DNA of 64,000 nucleotides from Corynebacterium jeddahense (lineage in GTDB: Bacteria > Actinomycetota > Actinomycetes > Mycobacteriales > Mycobacteriaceae). Made by a program: the position numbers and the translations under genes. How positions within the stretch are numbered: position 1 is the stretch's first letter; each line of letters starts with the position of its first letter. Location: the NCBI RefSeq assembly GCF_028609865.1, contig NZ_CP063194.1:744001-808000 (forward strand), read 5' to 3'. Of this stretch, positions 42,789 through 51,635 are shown in pieces. The notes under the pieces were generated by a model. It made no database searches. It worked only from the letters and a program-made list of their open reading frames with translations, and was not told the origin of the DNA.

Positions 42789-43553
42789 TTACCCCGTGCT
42801 GTCTGCCCTGGCAGGAGATACAAATACGTGCCCGTCGACACGCGAAACCGCGATCGGCCAGTCGTACACAGCGCTCAAGACATCCCCCGAATACACCTCG
42901 TGTACCGGTCCTGACGCCGCAATCGTTCCCTCCTTGAGGCACACCACACGGTCGCAGTAACGCGCCGCCAATTGCAGGTCGTGCAACACCACGATCACGG
43001 TGACTCCCTTCGCGGCGAGCGTCCGCACCAGCCCCATCGTCTGCTCTTGGTAGCGGACGTCCATCGCTGCCGTCGGTTCGTCCAGAAACACCACAGGTGT
43101 CCGTTGCGCCAGTACCCGGGCAAATGCTGCGCGCGAGCGTTCGCCGCCGGAAAGCGTCACTACCTCCCGGTCTTGCAGGTGCGTCATACCGGTGGCGGCG
43201 AGCGCGTCGTCCACAATCTCAGCGTCTTCGGGTCCCGCTCCCCAGGGGTGTCGGCCCATCTCTACCACGTCGCGCACGAGGAAAGAGAATGCGACAGCCA
43301 CGTCCTGCAACATGACGGCTCGCGTCCGTGCGAGTTCTCGAGCATTGCTTCGTGACGTCTCTTTGCCTGCCAATTCCACTGTGCCGCCCGCAATCGGTAT
43401 GTCGCCGGAGAGTGCGGCGAGCAGCGTCGATTTGCCGGCCCCGTTCGGTCCGATGAGGCCCGTGACCTCTCCGGCGTTGGCGCTCATGCTGACGTTGTCG
43501 AGGATCGTGCGTCCCTGTTTCACCACGGTCACGCCGTGTGCCCGCACCGTCAT
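42789..43553 (-). CDS. hmuV: Heme ABC transporter ATPase HmuV
   Basis: A 254-residue ABC ATPase. Walker A GLIGPNGAGKSTLLAALSG (about 33-51), signature TLSGGERSRAAFARVLAQ, Walker B VVFLDEPTAAMDVRYQEQT and H-loop VVLHDLQLAARYCDRV. It powers heme import through HmuU. ATG overlaps the hmuU stop by four bases. A longer open frame upstream crosses hmuU and hmuT in another frame and is not real. Confidence 0.94.
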   Translation of the reverse strand: MTVRAHGVTVVKQGRTILDNVSMSANAGEVTGLIGPNGAGKSTLLAALSGDIPIAGGTVELAGKETSRSNARELARTRAVMLQDVAVAFSFLVRDVVEMGRHPWGAGPEDAEIVDDALAATGMTHLQDREVVTLSGGERSRAAFARVLAQRTPVVFLDEPTAAMDVRYQEQTMGLVRTLAAKGVTVIVVLHDLQLAARYCDRVVCLKEGTIAASGPVHEVYSGDVLSAVYDWPIAVSRVDGHVFVSPARADSTG

Positions 43554-44593
43554 AGCTCGTGGCTCTTTCGCAGCGTTTGGCGCAGCAGGAAGAAGAAGGT
43601 GGGTCCGCCAATGAGCGCGGTAAAGATCCCGATGGGCAGGTCTGCAAACGGGATGATGGTGCGGGCGAAGATGTCGCCCGCTCCGATCAGCAGTGCGCCA
43701 CCGAGTGCAGAGGCGGGAAGCAGGACAGCGTTCGACGGGCCCACGGCCGTCCGCACGATGTGCGGAATGACCAACCCCACAAAGCCAACCAACCCGGCAA
43801 ACGACACTGCTGCTGCGGTGAGCAGTGTCGACAGCACAATCGCAGCCATCCGCAGCCGGGAAACATTGATGCCCACGTGGTAGGCCGCTTGATCCCCGAG
43901 CGCGAGGATGTCCAGTTTGCGTCCCAGAAACATCGCGAGGACGAGGGAGACCGCCACGACTGCGGCCACGGCACCCGTCTGGGCCCAATTCGCCCCAGCG
44001 AGGGTGCCCATCTGCCAAAAGATGATCTGGTCGCGGGCTGTGGTGGGCGCCATGAACGTCAGCAGGGAAATCACGGCGCCGCTGATGGCGTTTGCCGCGA
44101 TGCCAACCAAGATAAGGTTGATCACCCGCACCTTTCCTCCGGAACGAGAGAGGTAGTAGACCACGGCGGTGGCGAGCGTGCCGGAGAGGAAGGCGAAGAC
44201 GGGCACCGTCATTGTGCCGAAGGAGCTGATTCCAAATACCAGCGCCGTGGCGGCGCCCACGCCCGCGCCGGAGCTCACACCAATCACACTTGGTTCCGCG
44301 AGAGGGTTGGCAAACACAGCTTGCATGAGTGCCCCGCCCACACCGAGTGCGGCGCCGACAAAGAGTCCGAGGACGAGCCTCGGAAGACGAATTTGCCACA
44401 CTACAGAGGCGTCGAGCGTGGTCGCAGACATCGGCCCGGCGGTGATGATCGGCCACAGCTCGCCCGGAGAAAGCTCGAATTGGCCCACCATGATCGAGGC
44501 CACCGCGGTGCATGCCAGCAGCACAACAGTCACAGCAAAGAGCACAACGCGGCCCCTGCGGCGGGCCTGGAAGGCGGAGAGTTGGGAGCTCAC
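43550..44593 (-). CDS. hmuU: Heme ABC transporter permease HmuU
   Basis: A 347-residue FecCD-family permease with about ten TM helices. RLPRLVLGLFVGAALGVGGA and MQAVFANPLAEPSVIGVSSG contain the FecCD conserved loop. LVGFVGLVIPHIVRTAVGPS is the segment that contacts the ATPase. It forms the membrane channel for heme with HmuV. It overlaps hmuT and hmuV by four bases at each end. Confidence 0.95.
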   Translation of the reverse strand: MSSQLSAFQARRRGRVVLFAVTVVLLACTAVASIMVGQFELSPGELWPIITAGPMSATTLDASVVWQIRLPRLVLGLFVGAALGVGGALMQAVFANPLAEPSVIGVSSGAGVGAATALVFGISSFGTMTVPVFAFLSGTLATAVVYYLSRSGGKVRVINLILVGIAANAISGAVISLLTFMAPTTARDQIIFWQMGTLAGANWAQTGAVAAVVAVSLVLAMFLGRKLDILALGDQAAYHVGINVSRLRMAAIVLSTLLTAAAVSFAGLVGFVGLVIPHIVRTAVGPSNAVLLPASALGGALLIGAGDIFARTIIPFADLPIGIFTALIGGPTFFFLLRQTLRKSHEL

Positions 44594-45651
44594 TCATCCT
44601 CCCCGTACAGAGCGTGGGCGGCGCGGAGCAGCATTTCACCCGTTTGCGGCCCAAAGGCGAGCGAGTCGCCGTCGGGAAGGGAGAGCACCCGTTTGTTCTG
44701 TCCGGCGGTGGTTTCGGCAACGCCAGGGCGCTGGAGCAGACCCTCGATGTCGCCGGTTGATTTCAGCCCGCCGTTCATCATCACGAACACCTCGGGGTTC
44801 ACTTCCGCCAACGCCTCGGGGCTCGCGGGGGAGGAGCCTCCCATACCGTGCTGGGTGTTCACGTCTACGCCGCCGAGTGCTTCGATCAGATCCTGCGTGC
44901 CGTCTTCGCCGCCGAGAAGGTAGAACACGCCGCCAGTGCCGCGGGCGTACAAGAACGACATGCGCAGCGGCTCAGCTGGCGCAACTTGCGCGATGGCAGC
45001 GAGCGCCTCGTCCACCTCCCGCTGGCTGCGCTCGGCCAAGAGCCGACCGGCTTCTGGCTCGCCAACAATCGTTGCGAGGTTGATGATGTCTTCGCTCATG
45101 GATTTCATCGATCGCGTCGGCTCCATCACGACCGTGGTCACGCCGGCCGCGCGAATCTGGTCGATGGCTTCAATCGGGCCTACCGAGTGGTCCACAATCA
45201 CCAGCGTCGGGCGCAGGTTGAGGATGGCTTCAACGTTGAGGGAATGCCCGTTTTCGGTCACGACGGGCAGATGGCTTAACGACGGCTCCGCTGAACTCAC
45301 CGTCCTTCCCACAATGTTGTCCGCCAGCCCAATGCCGCGCAGGGTCTTCGTGTAGGTGCCGTATATGTCGAGGGCGAGGATGCGCGACGTGTCGGTGATT
45401 GTGACGTCGTAGCCGTCAGCATCGGTGAGTTCAACCGGGAGCGCCTCTTGCCGCGGGGCATCTACCGGCTCCACCTCTGAAATCTCCGTGACCATGGCGA
45501 CCCCCTGTGCTTGGTGTGGGTCACCTCCTGCGTGCAGCGAATCCGCAAGCTGCTGAGTCTCCACCTGAACCGGGTTGTCCCACGCGGCGCAGCCCGCAAG
45601 TGGCAGCGTCGCAGCGAGCAACACTGCAGCGAGCGTCTTGTTGAATTTCAT
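44590..45651 (-). CDS. hmuT: Heme-binding lipoprotein HmuT
   Basis: A 353-residue substrate-binding lipoprotein: signal peptide MKFNKTLAAVLLAATLPLAG with lipobox LAGC (Cys21). A class III periplasmic-binding fold follows. RILALDIYGTYTKTLRGIGL starts the N lobe, NLRPTLVIVDHSVGP and MEPTRSMKSMSEDIINLATI are typical; FLYARGTGGVFYLLGGEDG contains a conserved Tyr and Gly stretch. It takes heme from Hta proteins and hands it to HmuUV. Follows htaA by 35 bases. Confidence 0.94.
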   Translation of the reverse strand: MKFNKTLAAVLLAATLPLAGCAAWDNPVQVETQQLADSLHAGGDPHQAQGVAMVTEISEVEPVDAPRQEALPVELTDADGYDVTITDTSRILALDIYGTYTKTLRGIGLADNIVGRTVSSAEPSLSHLPVVTENGHSLNVEAILNLRPTLVIVDHSVGPIEAIDQIRAAGVTTVVMEPTRSMKSMSEDIINLATIVGEPEAGRLLAERSQREVDEALAAIAQVAPAEPLRMSFLYARGTGGVFYLLGGEDGTQDLIEALGGVDVNTQHGMGGSSPASPEALAEVNPEVFVMMNGGLKSTGDIEGLLQRPGVAETTAGQNKRVLSLPDGDSLAFGPQTGEMLLRAAHALYGEDE

Positions 45652-45686
45652 TGTGTGTTGTTTCCTTTGTGTCCCAATCGGGTTCC

Positions 45687-47687
45687 TTAAGCCGACATTG
45701 CGAACCGCGCGAGGGCACCACCTGCACCAACGAGTGAGGCGATGAGCAGGAGCAGTTTGGCCACCACTTCGTCATCCCACCCGCCAGTTCCGGTGTTGGA
45801 ATCCCCAGCCACGTTCTTTATCTGGAATTTTCCGCCTTCAGGTTGCTTGGCCGAAGCCACAGTCTCAGCTCCTTCCACTTCGTCGAACACGGAGCCGCCC
45901 ATGCTGGCGCCGCCGGATTGCAGCTTGGCCTGCGCTTGCGACGTGCCGCCGCGGAGTTTTGCCGCGTCATTAGCGGAGCCGCCTTTGCCGGTCGCGGCCG
46001 CCGAAGTTGTCTCGGCCTGGCCTTCAACACAGTTGGCGGAGCCTCCGAGTTGTGCCGTGAAGCTGATCGGATCGAGTGCATCCCCGGCTGGGTAGAACTG
46101 CCCGAAGGCTTCTGCACCGACGTCGGTCAGCGATGCGGTAGCGGTGCCGGAGACGTGCGAGTCCCCCACGTTGAGGTCAGTGAACTGCAGGTTTGCAATG
46201 GCAATGCGCCCAAAATCGTTTGATTTACCTTCCGTGCTGTTGGAGGAGGCGTTGAGGATGATTTGGCCCGTATTGCCGTTGAATTGGATCTCCATGTTGG
46301 AGAATCTCGTGTCCAACACCCCGCCGTGGCCGGTGAAACGGATTGAGCCCGGGTACAGAATGGACCCAGAGCGTGAATCTGGATCGACAGCGCCTGAGTT
46401 GCCGGTGAAATTGAACGCGTCACCGTCATCTCCCACGCCGGTCAGTTCCCACGAGCCCTTCGCGATGTTGCCTCGGATGTAGGTGCGGAACGACTTTCGC
46501 ACACCCCATTTCGCTTCCGCGCTGGTCACGCCCTTCGACTTCGCACCGGTGCACACCGCACCTGGAGCACCGCCACCGGCTGCGCCAGCACCGGTCGAGC
46601 CACTCGTGCCAGCTGCTGCGCCGTTGCCGCTCCGGGTGACGCCCGTTTGCCTGGCGGTCGTTCCAGTACTAACGCCTTTGCCCGCACCTGATCCCGTGGT
46701 TCCGCTCGTGCTCGTCCCCGAAGCGGTGCCAGTACCCGATCCGGTCGGACGACTGGTTCCACCAGCGCCGCCGGTTGGCTGCGGTGCTAGTGCCTGGGCC
46801 TGTGACGCCGCTTGCGTTAGCCCAGTAGGGGGATTGGTCCGGTTGTACAGTGCCTCGCCATTTTTCAACAGGTTGTCAGAGTTGACCACGAGGCCGTTGA
46901 GCTCAATGAGTGTGTCGTTGATGGTGCCGAGCAGGCTCGCGGGTCCAGAGGTCGCGTTGGAGCGGGTCGCACCCGTGCCGCCGGTGCCACTTGGAGAGAC
47001 ACCTTGCGCAGCACCGACCGAGAACTGCGGCGTCGGGGCTGGTCCGGACGCGTCGGTGAGCGAGAGAGTGATCGAGATTGGATCGAGCGCCTCGCCTACT
47101 TCGTAGAATCCACCGAAGATATTGGCTCCGCTGGCCGTCAGCGTAGCGGTGCCCGAGAGAGTGGTTTGCGGCGCAGTGAAATCGGGGGCGTGCGTCAGCG
47201 CAATCGTGGCCAGGACTTCCTGGCGCCCTTCACGGATTGCGCCTGTCTTTTCCATGCCTTCGTATTTCCGCGAGGTGTAATCCACGCGTAGTTCACCCTG
47301 GGTCCCATTCACCACCACGATCGGGTTGCGCAGAGACATGTCCAGTGCCCCATTGTGGCCGGTGAAGTGCACCTCTCCTGTGAAGTTGATCTGGCCCGAG
47401 TCGGCCGAACTGATGGCGGCGGATTCAAAGGGGAATTGAAAGGTGGAGCCCGAGCGGGTGGTGCCGCCGCTGGTGGAAATGGTGCCCTTGGCAACGCCGG
47501 TCTCGATGTATTTGCGGAATGATTCGCGCACGCCCCAATCCATCGTTGCCGCGGTGACAGACCGGTAGGAAGCTGCGGTTTGGGCGTAAGCCGGGGTAGT
47601 CATCATTGGCGCGGGGCCGAAGGCAAGTGCGGTAACGGACACGAGGCCGGTGGCGGCGGCTGCGGCGCAAGCTTTGTGGAAGTGCAT
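45687..47687 (-). CDS. htaA: Heme/hemoglobin-binding surface protein HtaA (two HtaA domains)
   Basis: A 666-residue exported protein. A signal peptide (about 1-35) is followed by HtaA domain 1 (about 45-215), with MDWGVRESFRKYIETG and HFTGHNGALDMSLR. A low-complexity Gly/Ser/Thr linker (about 300-375) leads to HtaA domain 2 (about 385-550), with WGVRKSFRTYIRGN and RFTGHGGVLDTRFS. A C-terminal TM helix (LLLLIASLVGAGGALARFA) completes it. Both domains keep the Tyr and His that bind heme in C. diphtheriae HtaA. First gene of the htaA-hmuTUV operon, behind a DtxR-like box. Confidence 0.94.
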   Translation of the reverse strand: MHFHKACAAAAATGLVSVTALAFGPAPMMTTPAYAQTAASYRSVTAATMDWGVRESFRKYIETGVAKGTISTSGGTTRSGSTFQFPFESAAISSADSGQINFTGEVHFTGHNGALDMSLRNPIVVVNGTQGELRVDYTSRKYEGMEKTGAIREGRQEVLATIALTHAPDFTAPQTTLSGTATLTASGANIFGGFYEVGEALDPISITLSLTDASGPAPTPQFSVGAAQGVSPSGTGGTGATRSNATSGPASLLGTINDTLIELNGLVVNSDNLLKNGEALYNRTNPPTGLTQAASQAQALAPQPTGGAGGTSRPTGSGTGTASGTSTSGTTGSGAGKGVSTGTTARQTGVTRSGNGAAAGTSGSTGAGAAGGGAPGAVCTGAKSKGVTSAEAKWGVRKSFRTYIRGNIAKGSWELTGVGDDGDAFNFTGNSGAVDPDSRSGSILYPGSIRFTGHGGVLDTRFSNMEIQFNGNTGQIILNASSNSTEGKSNDFGRIAIANLQFTDLNVGDSHVSGTATASLTDVGAEAFGQFYPAGDALDPISFTAQLGGSANCVEGQAETTSAAATGKGGSANDAAKLRGGTSQAQAKLQSGGASMGGSVFDEVEGAETVASAKQPEGGKFQIKNVAGDSNTGTGGWDDEVVAKLLLLIASLVGAGGALARFAMSA

Positions 47688-47733
47688 ATTTCCCTCGACA
47701 GGTCCTTAGGGTCAACTTCGGAGAGATAGGTTA

Positions 47734-47751
47734 ACCTTAGCTAACTAAGGT
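47734..47751. promoter_or_regulatory. DtxR-like box between htaA and the divergent gene
   Basis: ACCTTAG-CTAA-CTAAGGT is a perfect 7-bp inverted repeat; the flanking AGGTTAACC adds a second, overlapping half-site. It lies 47 bases before htaA and 28 before the gene at 47779, so one site could control both. Confidence 0.65.
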
Positions 47752-47778
47752 AAGCATTGCGAAACAAAGGGGGTGGCC

Positions 47779-48219
47779 ATGGTGGCCCCTGAAACAGAAC
47801 CGGTAACCGACTTCATTCCTGTGGTTGATGCCCCAGAAAGTGGGGGAGAGCGTGCGGACGCGCAGCCGCACATCGCCACATGGGAGCGGGCGCTCATCGC
47901 CCTCATTGCAGGCGTTGTTGCATTTGGCGGAGCGGTGGGCAATATTTGGGTGGCGTTTCCCGCCTGCGTGGTCATGGTTGGCGTGTTATTTGCGCTGCCT
48001 GCTTTGCCTAGTCACCGCGGGCGGAATGGGGCGCTCGGCCGTCGCGCTGGCGTGGTCCTGGGGGCTGTGTGGGCAATCATTGTTGCCGTCATCGCCCTAG
48101 TGCTGTTTCTGGTACCGGCAAAGTTCGCACTTACAGGTGGGGTGATCACAGCGCTCTTTGCAGGCGTCGTCACCTGGGGGGCGATCGCGTACGTGGATCG
48201 CCCCTCGGTGGGGCACTGA
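47779..48219 (+). CDS. Hypothetical membrane protein divergent from htaA
   Basis: A 146-residue protein: acidic N-terminal 40 residues, then four hydrophobic helices (about 41-60, 64-80, 95-118, 122-138) and a short tail. AAAGGGGG just before the ATG at 47779 decides this start over the GTG at 47773. It shares the DtxR-like box region with htaA and converges on hmuO. I do not recognise a family; an iron-regulated role in heme or metal handling is inferred from position only. Confidence 0.7.
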   Translation: MVAPETEPVTDFIPVVDAPESGGERADAQPHIATWERALIALIAGVVAFGGAVGNIWVAFPACVVMVGVLFALPALPSHRGRNGALGRRAGVVLGAVWAIIVAVIALVLFLVPAKFALTGGVITALFAGVVTWGAIAYVDRPSVGH

Positions 48220-48234
48220 GGCGAATGCTCGTCT

Positions 48235-48894
48235 CTAGTTCAGTCCGCGTAAAGCGGCGAGGTCGGTGAACACCGCCTGGTTCAGGACGAAGACGTGCTC
48301 GGCGGTGTCGATGAGGCGGGTCTGCTCATTCCCGGTGAGGTTCATGTTGTCGAGCGCGGCCTTGTACTTCGCACGGTAGGGCGGGATCTTGCCTACGGTG
48401 GAGAAGTCGTAGAAATGCAGGGCGTCCTCGCTCACGCCGTACTCGTTGCGGAAGACTCGGGCCAGCACCTGCCCGCCCGCGATATCCCCGAGGTAGCGCA
48501 CGTAGTGGTGGGCCACCACTTCTGGCCCGTCCTCAGGGCCAAGCTGTTCGAGCTCGCTCACGTAGCGCTGGGTTGCGGCGAGTGGCGCTTCATTGCGCCA
48601 GGCGGCTCCAGTCAATGCGGTCAGGTCCTCGGTCAGGGCATCAACCCGCTCGAGGCGCGGATCGAAGATCAGGGCCACAGCGGGGTGCTTCGCCGCCCGA
48701 CGCACTGCCGCTTCGAGCGCGGAGTAGATGTGGAAGTACTGCAGGGTGAGCTCGGCCACCGCGTCGCGGTCCAAGTTCCCTTTGCCCAGGTTTGCCATGA
48801 ATCGGGAGTTTTCGGCGTTGGTGTGCGCGGTTGCGATCTGCGCTTTCAGGGCAACGGAAAGCTGCTCACTGGTGGTCGGCAGGGTGGTGGTCAT
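48235..48894 (-). CDS. hmuO: Heme oxygenase HmuO
   Basis: A 219-residue biliverdin-forming heme oxygenase. The proximal heme ligand is H24 in ATAHTNAENSRFMANL, and the distal helix is YLGDIAGGQVLARVFR with the flexible glycines. FYDFSTVGKIPPYRAKYKAA and EHVFVLNQAVFTDL complete the fold. It opens imported heme to free iron. The ATG at 48894 is preferred; a DtxR-like box lies 51-69 bases upstream. It completes the heme-use pathway with hta/hmu. Confidence 0.95.
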   Translation of the reverse strand: MTTTLPTTSEQLSVALKAQIATAHTNAENSRFMANLGKGNLDRDAVAELTLQYFHIYSALEAAVRRAAKHPAVALIFDPRLERVDALTEDLTALTGAAWRNEAPLAATQRYVSELEQLGPEDGPEVVAHHYVRYLGDIAGGQVLARVFRNEYGVSEDALHFYDFSTVGKIPPYRAKYKAALDNMNLTGNEQTRLIDTAEHVFVLNQAVFTDLAALRGLN

Positions 48895-48944
48895 TGAATC
48901 CTCCACGGTCGGAACGGTAATTATGGGTAGTTGCCTGAATATCA

Positions 48945-48963
48945 TAAGGGAAGCCTTGCCTAA
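48945..48963 (-). promoter_or_regulatory. DtxR-like iron box upstream of hmuO
   Basis: TAAGGGAAGCCTTGCCTAA matches the DtxR consensus at 16 of 19 positions. Confidence 0.7.
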
Positions 48964-49027
48964 TCTGAATCAGTAGAAGGGATGAACTCAGGCCCCCACT
49001 CCGCTGTGATGTGGAACACTGGTCCGC

Positions 49028-50023
49028 ATGAGCGAACAGCACGTGATCACGGAAGTCCGGGACACCACCGGCATCATCACCCTCAACCGCCCGAAGGCGC
49101 TGAATTCCCTGACCCATGAGATGGTTACCGCGATCCAGGGCGCGCTGGATCAGTGGCGCGACGACAGCGCCATCGAGCAGGTCGTCATCGTGTCCAGCGG
49201 CAAGCACTTCTGCTCGGGGGGCGACGTCCGCCAGGTCCGCGACGGCGTGCTCGCAGGCGACCTGGACCGGGTGGATACGTTCTTCCGCGAGGAGTACGCG
49301 CTGAACGTCGATATCGCGAACTACCCGAAGCCCTACATTGCGCTGTGCAATGGCGTGATCATGGGCGGCGGAATGGGGGTCTCCGCCCACGCGAAGTACA
49401 TGGTGGTCACCGAGGACGCCTTCGCGTCGATGCCGGAGATGTTCATCGGCTACATCACCGACGTGGGCATGTCGTGGTTGTTGCAGAAGCTGCCGGAGGT
49501 GCCGTCGCAAAGCTTGGGCACCTATTTGGGGCTCACCGGCTACCGCATGACTGCCGACGACATGCTGGCCACCGGCCTGGCCTCGCACAAGGTGGCCACG
49601 CTCGACGGCGTGCTCGACGGCATCGTGGCCGAGGGGCCGGGGTACCTGGACACAGTCGCGCTGCCGCAGGGCGACAGCGAGCTCGTATCGCGTATCGACG
49701 ACATCGCCCCGGTCTTCACCGGCTCCTGGCCCGAGATCCAGGCGAAACTCGCGGACGCGCCGGAGGAGTTCCGCGCGCAGGTGGAGGAGCTCACGGTGGG
49801 CGCGTCGCCGTCGTCCCTGGTAGCAGCCGCGGAGCTGTTCGAGGCGAACAAGGACCTCGACCTGGAGCGGGCGATTGCCAACGAGTTGGTGCTCGGCGGG
49901 GTGGTGTACCGCGAGCCGGACTTCGCCGAGGGCGTGCGCGCGGTGCTGGTGGATAAGACGAAGGACGCTGACTTCGCGCCCCAGCCGGATCCGGAGAAAT
50001 ACCGCAAGGTGCTGTCCTCGTAG
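49028..50023 (+). CDS. Enoyl-CoA hydratase/isomerase family, 3-hydroxyisobutyryl-CoA hydrolase type
   Basis: A 331-residue crotonase-fold enzyme. ITLNRPKALNSLTHEMV starts the fold, HFCSGGDVRQVRDG forms the oxyanion hole, and PYIALCNGVIMGGGMGVSAH and SMPEMFIGYITDVGMSWLLQ hold the catalytic Glu/Asp. The C-terminal extension beyond about 230 (ECH_2) is typical of 3-hydroxyisobutyryl-CoA hydrolases of valine degradation rather than simple hydratases. No other valine genes are adjacent. AACACT upstream is only a weak promoter candidate. Confidence 0.87.
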   Translation: MSEQHVITEVRDTTGIITLNRPKALNSLTHEMVTAIQGALDQWRDDSAIEQVVIVSSGKHFCSGGDVRQVRDGVLAGDLDRVDTFFREEYALNVDIANYPKPYIALCNGVIMGGGMGVSAHAKYMVVTEDAFASMPEMFIGYITDVGMSWLLQKLPEVPSQSLGTYLGLTGYRMTADDMLATGLASHKVATLDGVLDGIVAEGPGYLDTVALPQGDSELVSRIDDIAPVFTGSWPEIQAKLADAPEEFRAQVEELTVGASPSSLVAAAELFEANKDLDLERAIANELVLGGVVYREPDFAEGVRAVLVDKTKDADFAPQPDPEKYRKVLSS

Positions 50024-50049
50024 TGCGCGGGCGGTAAGGTAGAGGGCGG

Positions 50050-50090
50050 TTCGGGGCCCGAAATTGCCCCCGATTCCCACATTCCGTGGG
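50050..50090 (+). promoter_or_regulatory. palindromic leader region of gapB
   Basis: TTCGGGGCCCGAA (50050-50062) and CCCACATTCCGTGGG (50076-50090) can each form a hairpin between a TAAGGT box (50036-50041) and the gapB ribosome binding site. They could attenuate or stabilise the message. Confidence 0.35.
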
Positions 50091-50122
50091 CCCGAAAGTT
50101 GATTTTTCCCTGGAGGAGCGAC

Positions 50123-51571
50123 GTGACCGAAACCACCACCCAGCGCGACGACTGGAACCACAAGCTGACTCTGGCGCAGGAGATGCTGCCGCTGATCAGC
50201 CGCCTGCACCGCGAGCACAACGCGGCGACGTCGGTCTACGGCCGCCTGCTGGTGGGTGTGACCGACATCGACATTATTAAGGCGCACCGCTACGCCCGCC
50301 GCATCGACGAGCAGGAGCTGCCCCTGGACGAGACGCTGCCGATCCTGCGCGAGCTCGTGGACATGGATCTCGGCACCGCGTCCATTGACCTGGGCCGCCT
50401 CGCCGCCGACTTCCGCACGGAGGGCGGGGAGCTGCGCCCCTTCCTCGAGCGCGAGCTCGCCGACGTCATCGGCACCTCCTCCGAGCTCGAGGCTCGCGAC
50501 GTCGTGCTCTACGGCTTCGGCCGCATCGGCCGCCTGCTGGCGCGCATCCTTATCGCCCGCGAGGCGATGTACGGCGGCGTGCGCCTGCGTGCGGTGGTGG
50601 TGCGTAAGAAGGGCGACATCGACATCGTCAAGCGCGCCTCGCTCCTGCGCCGCGACTCGGTCCACGGCCCGTTCAACGGCACCATCACCGTCGACGAGGA
50701 CAACGACATCATCTGGGCCAACGGCACCCCCATCCAGATGATCTACGCGAACGACCCGGCGGAGATCGACTACACCGCCTACGGCATCGACAACGCCATC
50801 GTCGTGGACAACACCGGCGCGTGGCGCAACCGCGAGGGCCTGTCGAAGCACCTCGAGTCGAAGGGCGTGGATCGCGTGCTGCTCACCGCGCCGGGCAAGG
50901 GCGACATCCCGAACATCGTCTACGGCATCAACGAGGACATGATCGGCGACGAGCGCGTGCTCTCCGCTGCGTCCTGCACCACGAACGGCATCACTCCGGT
51001 GCTCAAGGTGATCAACGACCGCTACGGTGTCACGCACGGCCACGTGGAGACGGTGCACTCCTACACCAACGACCAGAACCTCGCCGACAACTTCCACAAG
51101 GGCAACCGCCGCGGCCGCGCCGCCGGGCTGAACATGGTGCTCACCGAGACCGGCGCCGCGAAGGCCGTGTCCAAGGCACTACCGGAGTTCGAGGGCAAGC
51201 TCACCGGCAACGCCATCCGCGTGCCCACCCCGGACGTGTCCATGGCCGTGCTCAACCTCGAGCTCGAGCAAGAGGTGGACAAGGACGAGGTGAACAACTT
51301 CCTGCGCCGCGTGTCCACCGACTCGAACTTGCGCCAGCAGATCGACTACGTCAACTCGCCCGAGGTCGTCTCCACCGACCTGCTCGGCACGACGCACGCC
51401 TCCGTCGTCGACGGCCTGGCCACCATCGCCTCCGGCAACCACCTCGTGCTCTACGTCTGGTACGACAACGAGTACGGCTACTCCCACCAGGTGGTCCGCG
51501 TCGTCGAGGACATCGCCGGCGTGCGCCCGAAGGTGTATCCGGAGCGCAAGGATCCGTCCGAGATCCAGTAG
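50123..51571 (+). CDS. gapB: Glyceraldehyde-3-phosphate dehydrogenase, long GapB/GapX type
   Basis: A 482-residue GAPDH with an extra N-terminal helical region of about 125 residues, as in corynebacterial GapB/GapX. LYGFGRIGRLLARIL is the NAD(P)-binding loop, AASCTTNGITPVL holds the catalytic Cys285, and HSYTNDQNL and YDNEYGYSHQVVR complete the active site. It probably runs in the gluconeogenic direction with NADP, as in C. glutamicum GapB. GTG at 50123 follows GGAGGAG; the TTG eight codons upstream lacks one. Confidence 0.92.
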   Translation: MTETTTQRDDWNHKLTLAQEMLPLISRLHREHNAATSVYGRLLVGVTDIDIIKAHRYARRIDEQELPLDETLPILRELVDMDLGTASIDLGRLAADFRTEGGELRPFLERELADVIGTSSELEARDVVLYGFGRIGRLLARILIAREAMYGGVRLRAVVVRKKGDIDIVKRASLLRRDSVHGPFNGTITVDEDNDIIWANGTPIQMIYANDPAEIDYTAYGIDNAIVVDNTGAWRNREGLSKHLESKGVDRVLLTAPGKGDIPNIVYGINEDMIGDERVLSAASCTTNGITPVLKVINDRYGVTHGHVETVHSYTNDQNLADNFHKGNRRGRAAGLNMVLTETGAAKAVSKALPEFEGKLTGNAIRVPTPDVSMAVLNLELEQEVDKDEVNNFLRRVSTDSNLRQQIDYVNSPEVVSTDLLGTTHASVVDGLATIASGNHLVLYVWYDNEYGYSHQVVRVVEDIAGVRPKVYPERKDPSEIQ

Positions 51572-51599
51572 CTTCTCGACGTAAAAAGCTTCGCCTCGG

Positions 51600-51626
51600 C
51601 CCCGTTTCGGCCGGGGCGGAGCTATG
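51600..51626 (+). terminator. GC-rich hairpin after gapB
   Basis: Ten-base arms CTCGGCCCCG and CGGGGCGGAG (one mismatch) around TTTCGGC. No T run follows on the plus strand, so it may only slow transcription. Confidence 0.4.
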
Positions 51627-51628
51627 CT
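51623..51628 (+). promoter_or_regulatory. -10 box of the lipoprotein gene (contains a decoy ATG)
   Basis: TATGCT includes the ATG at 51624 that begins the longest frame. The next in-frame ATG, 51636, lies seven bases past the box. The arrangement is identical to metG. Confidence 0.6.
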
Positions 51629-51635
51629 GCGGGGT

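Noticed and set aside
42780..42795. GGGGTA/TACCCC hairpin at the hmuV stop as a terminator.
   Set aside because: Six base pairs with no T run; too weak to claim, although it could mark the gap before htaB.
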